Origin: JBNARI01 sp049718765
GTDB lineage: Bacteria > Bacillota > Sulfobacillia > DUMF01
Length of the DNA: 54,006 nt
Assembly (NCBI GenBank): GCA_049718765.1
Contig: JBNARI010000012.1
Span: forward strand, 1 to 54,006
Direction: 5' to 3'
Within the stretch, counting starts at the first letter, position 1. Each line of letters begins with the position of its first letter. Below the pieces are notes generated by a model, which saw nothing but the letters and a program-made list of their open reading frames with translations, was not told where the DNA came from and did no database searches. This document shows, piece after piece, positions 52,390-54,006 of this stretch. A program made the position numbers and the translations under genes.

Positions 52390-52749
52390 GTGATTTCGGT
52401 GAGGGATCCCAAAGCCAGGACGGTGTTGCTCTTAAGGGAACTGGCTGCCCTGGGCAGAGACAAGCAGATTGTGCTTGTGCTTGACAACGCAATTGTTGTG
52501 GGCAAGGTCTCCGCCAGTCACGGGCACACAAACACACCAGCGCAATCACTGAAGGACGCGTTTGATGGGCTTGGCGGGGTAAAAGTTGTGGCCCAGGGTG
52601 AGGAGAACTTCGAAGAGGCGGTGGTGGTGTACGACGCAAAGTTGTACCCCCTTTCAAGGGGTCCAATGGTGGAAGCGGAGGTGCTTGTGATCTTCCCGGA
52701 AACGGTCCGGGCCGTTGCGGTGGGCGTTGCCAGAGCTGTTCAGGAATAA
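52390..52749 (+). CDS. Hypothetical protein (119 aa)
   Basis: Not recognised. It is soluble and mixed alpha/beta, with IVLVLDNAIVVGKVSASHGH near the start and VEAEVLVIFPETVRAVAVG near the end. There are no membrane segments or cysteine motifs. The GTG start has only a weak G-rich ribosome binding site. It lies 26 nt before the Nudix gene on the same strand, so co-transcription is likely. Confidence 0.5.
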   Translation: MISVRDPKARTVLLLRELAALGRDKQIVLVLDNAIVVGKVSASHGHTNTPAQSLKDAFDGLGGVKVVAQGEENFEEAVVVYDAKLYPLSRGPMVEAEVLVIFPETVRAVAVGVARAVQE

Positions 52750-52775
52750 GCAGTGGGGAAGAGGGGTTTGGTTGT

Positions 52776-53183
52776 TTGAGCATAGGGGCATTGAAGGGCT
52801 ATCCACTAATTGTTACTGCAGCAGTTTTGCGCAGGGACGGCAAGGTGCTCATCTCCCAGCGCCAAGAAGGTCACCTGGCAGGCATGTGGGAGTTTCCAGG
52901 CGGCAAGCTTGAACCTGGGGAAACCCCCGAGGAATGTCTGGCCAGGGAGCTGATGGAAGAGCTCAATGTGGGCGCGGAGGTCAAGGACATTCTGGCGGTG
53001 GTTTACCACGAGTACCAAGATGGGCCTATTCTGCTCCTTGCTTACGATTGCGCTCTGCTGCCTGGCGAGGGGATTGAAGAAACCCCTCACGTGCGATGGG
53101 TCAGCCCTTGGGAGCTGGACGCCTTTAAGCTTGCGCCAGCAGATGTGGCCGTGGCGCGAAAGCTCAAGGAAATTCAAGGGTAA
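52776..53183 (+). CDS. MutT/Nudix hydrolase
   Basis: A 135-aa Nudix protein with a complete Nudix box (GKLEPGETPEECLARELMEE) and the leading EFPGGKL typical of MutT-like 8-oxo-dGTP diphosphatases, which sanitise the nucleotide pool. WELDAFKLAPADVAVARKL at the C-terminus matches the same subgroup. TTG start after GAAGAGGGG. A CTP-pyrophosphohydrolase-like specificity cannot be excluded. Confidence 0.9.
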   Translation: MSIGALKGYPLIVTAAVLRRDGKVLISQRQEGHLAGMWEFPGGKLEPGETPEECLARELMEELNVGAEVKDILAVVYHEYQDGPILLLAYDCALLPGEGIEETPHVRWVSPWELDAFKLAPADVAVARKLKEIQG

Positions 53184-53323
53184 GGGGCAGGGCCTCTGGA
53201 CAAAGGCGCTGGAACTGGGTGCAGGGGTGGAACCGCAAGCGACAAATTTGAAAGGGGCTCTGAACTGGATGAAGATGGCTGCGCCTCGGGTGGGGATTGC
53301 AGATGCAGGCAAGAAGGGGCGTG

Positions 53324-53805
53324 ATGAAGGTTATCCGGGAGTTGCTTCCAGGACGCGAGGGTGCCTTTCCCAGAGGAGGGCAGGGCAAGGCTAGCTGAGG
53401 CATATCTCCAGGCGCTTAGGCCCCTGGCTGCCCAGCCAGTTGAGGCTGTGGATGACAAATTGCGGCAGGCGGCCAAAGACCTCCTGGATTTGCTGGACGG
53501 CAAGCCCGGGGAAGAGGTGATCCGGCGACGGATCGGCTTTGGGAGAAACCTCCACGCTTGGGGGACGTCCTTGAAAGAGCTTGTGGCAAGCTGTGGATTG
53601 TTCCTTGGTTCCTACTGTGACGAGCTGGCAGCGTGTTTGGCTCACTGGCAAAAGCGTAACAATGTTGCTACTGCTGGACCTTGGTCTTGTGCTCCAACGT
53701 TACCGCACTGAGACTGTGGGCCAGCTCGAGATTGGTACGGAAACTGACCCACCCACTGGTCTTTTGAGCCGGAGCAGGTTCCTAACCCGACTTCCGCATT
53801 ATTAA
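53324..53805 (+). pseudogene. Broken sensor diguanylate cyclase remnant (RsbRD-N-like helical domain + start of GGDEF)
   Basis: Three overlapping frames together look like one gene. ATG 53324 (AAGGGG upstream) gives MKVIRELLPGREGAFP. A second frame from about 53355 gives FPEEGRARLAEAYLQAL and the helical GFGRNLHAWGTSLKELVASC. A third from about 53655 gives MLLLLDLGLVLQRYRTETVG and TDPPTGLLSRSRFLTRL, which is the opening of a GGDEF domain (usually DPLTGLxNRRxF). It stops at 53805 with no catalytic GGDEF. So it has at least two frameshifts and a 3' truncation, next to a transposase fragment. Confidence 0.6.
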
Positions 53806-53850
53806 TCCATAATCCCAGCTAGGCTGCTTTTTTCGTTTGAGCCATAGTCA

Positions 53851-54006
53851 CTATGTGGGCTTGACCCACGTTTTCTTCGGTTTCATTGGCTCTGTCGGTA
53901 TCCTTAGAGCGTTGTAAATCTCCACATGCTCCGGCTCGGGAGTCGTCGCCCTCCGCAGCTTCAGCACCCTCCCGTCTGGTAGTGGGAATACCACAGTCAC
54001 AACCTG
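53851..54006 (-). CDS. C-terminal end of a probable transposase (partial, runs off the window)
   Basis: The minus strand carries an open frame entering from the right edge and ending at TAG 53851. It includes LPDGRVLKLRRATTPEPEH and VEIYNALRIPTEPMKPKKTW, which resembles the C-terminal tail of IS1634/IS4-type transposases (inference from composition and motif memory). Only 51 residues are visible. It lies directly beside the truncated GGDEF remnant, suggesting an insertion sequence whose end is between 53805 and 53850. Confidence 0.5.
   Translation of the reverse strand, partial: QVVTVVFPLPDGRVLKLRRATTPEPEHVEIYNALRIPTEPMKPKKTWVKPT

Noticed and set aside
1..54006. CRISPR array or rRNA operon
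   Set aside because: No regularly spaced direct repeats and no conserved rRNA sequence were seen on either strand.

Overview
The window looks like chromosome from a Gram-positive, anaerobic, probably motile or surface-active member of the Firmicutes (Clostridia-like). I see no ribosomal RNA that would fix the lineage. The evidence is the gene content and order: tig-clpP-clpX-lonB; valS-folC; an Rnf operon; maf-radC-mreBCD-mrdA-minCDE-rodA, the shape-and-division block usual in Clostridia; MinE in a Gram-positive background; and LonB, a protease linked to spore formers. Base composition is moderately GC-rich. Ribosome binding sites are G-rich, and about half of the genes start with GTG or TTG.

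Positions 1-3711 are one arm of an integrated genetic element. It ends at a 59-bp fragment that is the 3' half of a tRNA-Leu(UAG) gene, the typical scar of site-specific integration. The arm carries a minus-strand operon: a small basic protein, a Cro/XRE-like DNA-binding protein with an apparent ATA start codon, an unknown protein, an archaeo-eukaryotic-type primase joined to a degenerate DnaG-type zinc finger, and a 33-residue membrane peptide. A divergent plus-strand gene encodes an unrecognised zinc-ribbon protein next to the att site.

Positions 3789-10569 (minus strand) form a compact cyclic-di-GMP block: a PAS-GAF-PAS-GGDEF cyclase, a type IV pilus PilB/GspE ATPase, a FIST sensor protein, and a PAS-PAS-GGDEF-HD-GYP enzyme. 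Plus-strand housekeeping genes follow: trigger factor, ClpP, ClpX, LonB, an ATP-grasp ligase, an acetyltransferase, ValS, FolC, a PrcB-like protein and a SPOR-domain membrane protein.

Positions 22830-27321 encode the Rnf ferredoxin:NAD+ oxidoreductase in the order C-D-E-A-B, with no rnfG between D and E. After a gene-poor 400-bp gap come DUF4321, maf, radC, mreBCD, mrdA, minCDE and rodA (27729-36393). A convergent NhaC-type antiporter overlaps the rodA 3' end by 125 bp. Then come an FMN-dependent alpha-hydroxy-acid dehydrogenase, a DUF2148 iron-sulfur protein, SfsA, a frameshifted copper-amine-oxidase-N-like secreted protein (again with an apparent ATA start), a SIMPL protein and a lipoprotein.

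Positions 42421-50678 (minus strand) hold an acyl-amino-acid or peptide scavenging set (M20 deacylase, YfcC-type transporter, M20D amidohydrolase, D-aminoacylase) followed in the same direction by cheR and a chemoreceptor. The right edge has an SLC13-type transporter, an unknown gene, a MutT/Nudix enzyme, a decayed sensor-GGDEF gene that ends abruptly, and the C-terminal end of a probable transposase running off the window. That suggests an insertion sequence helped break the GGDEF gene.
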